Under the pieces are notes generated by a model. That model did no database searches. It was not told the DNA's origin and saw nothing but the letters and a program-made list of their open reading frames with translations. From assembly GCF_004342685.1 (NCBI RefSeq), contig NZ_SMBZ01000042.1, positions 1 through 34,267 of the forward strand: 34,267 bases of DNA. The letters are read 5' to 3'. The position numbers and the translations under genes were made by a program. The DNA is from Sphingobacterium alimentarium. Its GTDB lineage: Bacteria > Bacteroidota > Bacteroidia > Sphingobacteriales > Sphingobacteriaceae. Shown here in pieces: positions 34,201-34,267 of this stretch (positions are counted from its first letter, which is position 1; every line of letters starts with the position of its first letter).

Positions 34201-34267
34201 TTTAAAAATTAAACAAATTTGGCCCATTAAGGCTAGCTCGTTCTTTGTCATTTTGAAATTTAGTTTT
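34186..34267 (-). CDS. Partial C-terminus, possibly a transposase
   Basis: An open frame of 26 sense codons, entering from the right edge and ending at TAA (34186-34188). The visible end KLNFKMTKNELALMGQICLI and then FKTSRF is protein-like and reminds me of the C-termini of IS4-type transposases in Bacteroidota, but the fragment is too short to be sure. Confidence 0.4.
   Translation of the reverse strand, partial: KLNFKMTKNELALMGQICLIFKTSRF

Noticed and set aside
1..34267. CRISPR array, tRNA genes, prophage genes
   Set aside because: No regularly spaced direct repeats, no tRNA-like cloverleaf sequence and no phage structural genes were noticed in the window on reading.

Overview
The window comes from a Bacteroidota chromosome, most likely the Sphingobacteriaceae (Sphingobacterium or a close relative). 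Pointers are a SusC/RagA-type receptor relic, TAnnTTTG-type -7 promoter boxes, start codons mostly without Shine-Dalgarno sequences, a short (939 aa) CarB, a GH109 protein, a DUF4954 protein and many Bacteroidota-style lipoproteins. The family-level placement is an inference from protein flavour; no 16S is present, only the 3' end of a 5S rRNA at the left edge.

Layout. 1-111: end of an rRNA operon (5S 3' end plus terminator). 112-1750: AT-rich, decayed stretch with palindromes, a multiply frameshifted TonB-dependent receptor plug relic and an orphan AbrB/MazE-like gene. 1886-7351: intact tripartite RND efflux operon (adaptor, inner-membrane pump, TolC-type channel). 7606-10168: GH109/Gfo-Idh-MocA protein, then a lipoprotein formylglycine-generating enzyme with both catalytic cysteines. 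10169-10838: decayed intergenic stretch with a repeat and a broken minus-strand gene fragment. 10892-13711 (-): carB. 13927-16074 (-): accessory cluster of a small protein, a lipoprotein and a twice-frameshifted exported barrel-like protein resembling the polymorphic toxin type 23 domain. 16210-19191 (-): frameshifted S9 dipeptidyl peptidase and a DUF1080 protein. 19252-20252 (+): folB and hsp20. 20327-24354 (-): glmS followed 5 bp later by a DUF4954 left-handed beta-helix protein. 24615-29629 (+): topoisomerase IB, Ku, LigD and a YetF/DUF421 membrane protein with a C-terminal zinc ribbon, apparently one NHEJ operon. 29765-31895 (+): rplU, rpmA, RhlE-type DEAD-box helicase. 32013-34098 (+): lipoprotein, metallophosphoesterase lipoprotein and an overlapping outer-membrane-type protein. 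34174-34267: probable edge of an insertion sequence.

Most genes are housekeeping or well-known families. The parts that most deserve a second look are the topo IB-Ku-LigD-YetF(zinc ribbon) operon, the 13.9-16.1 kb accessory cluster, and the pattern that at least four genes are broken at or near short homopolymers, which could be real decay or sequencing error.
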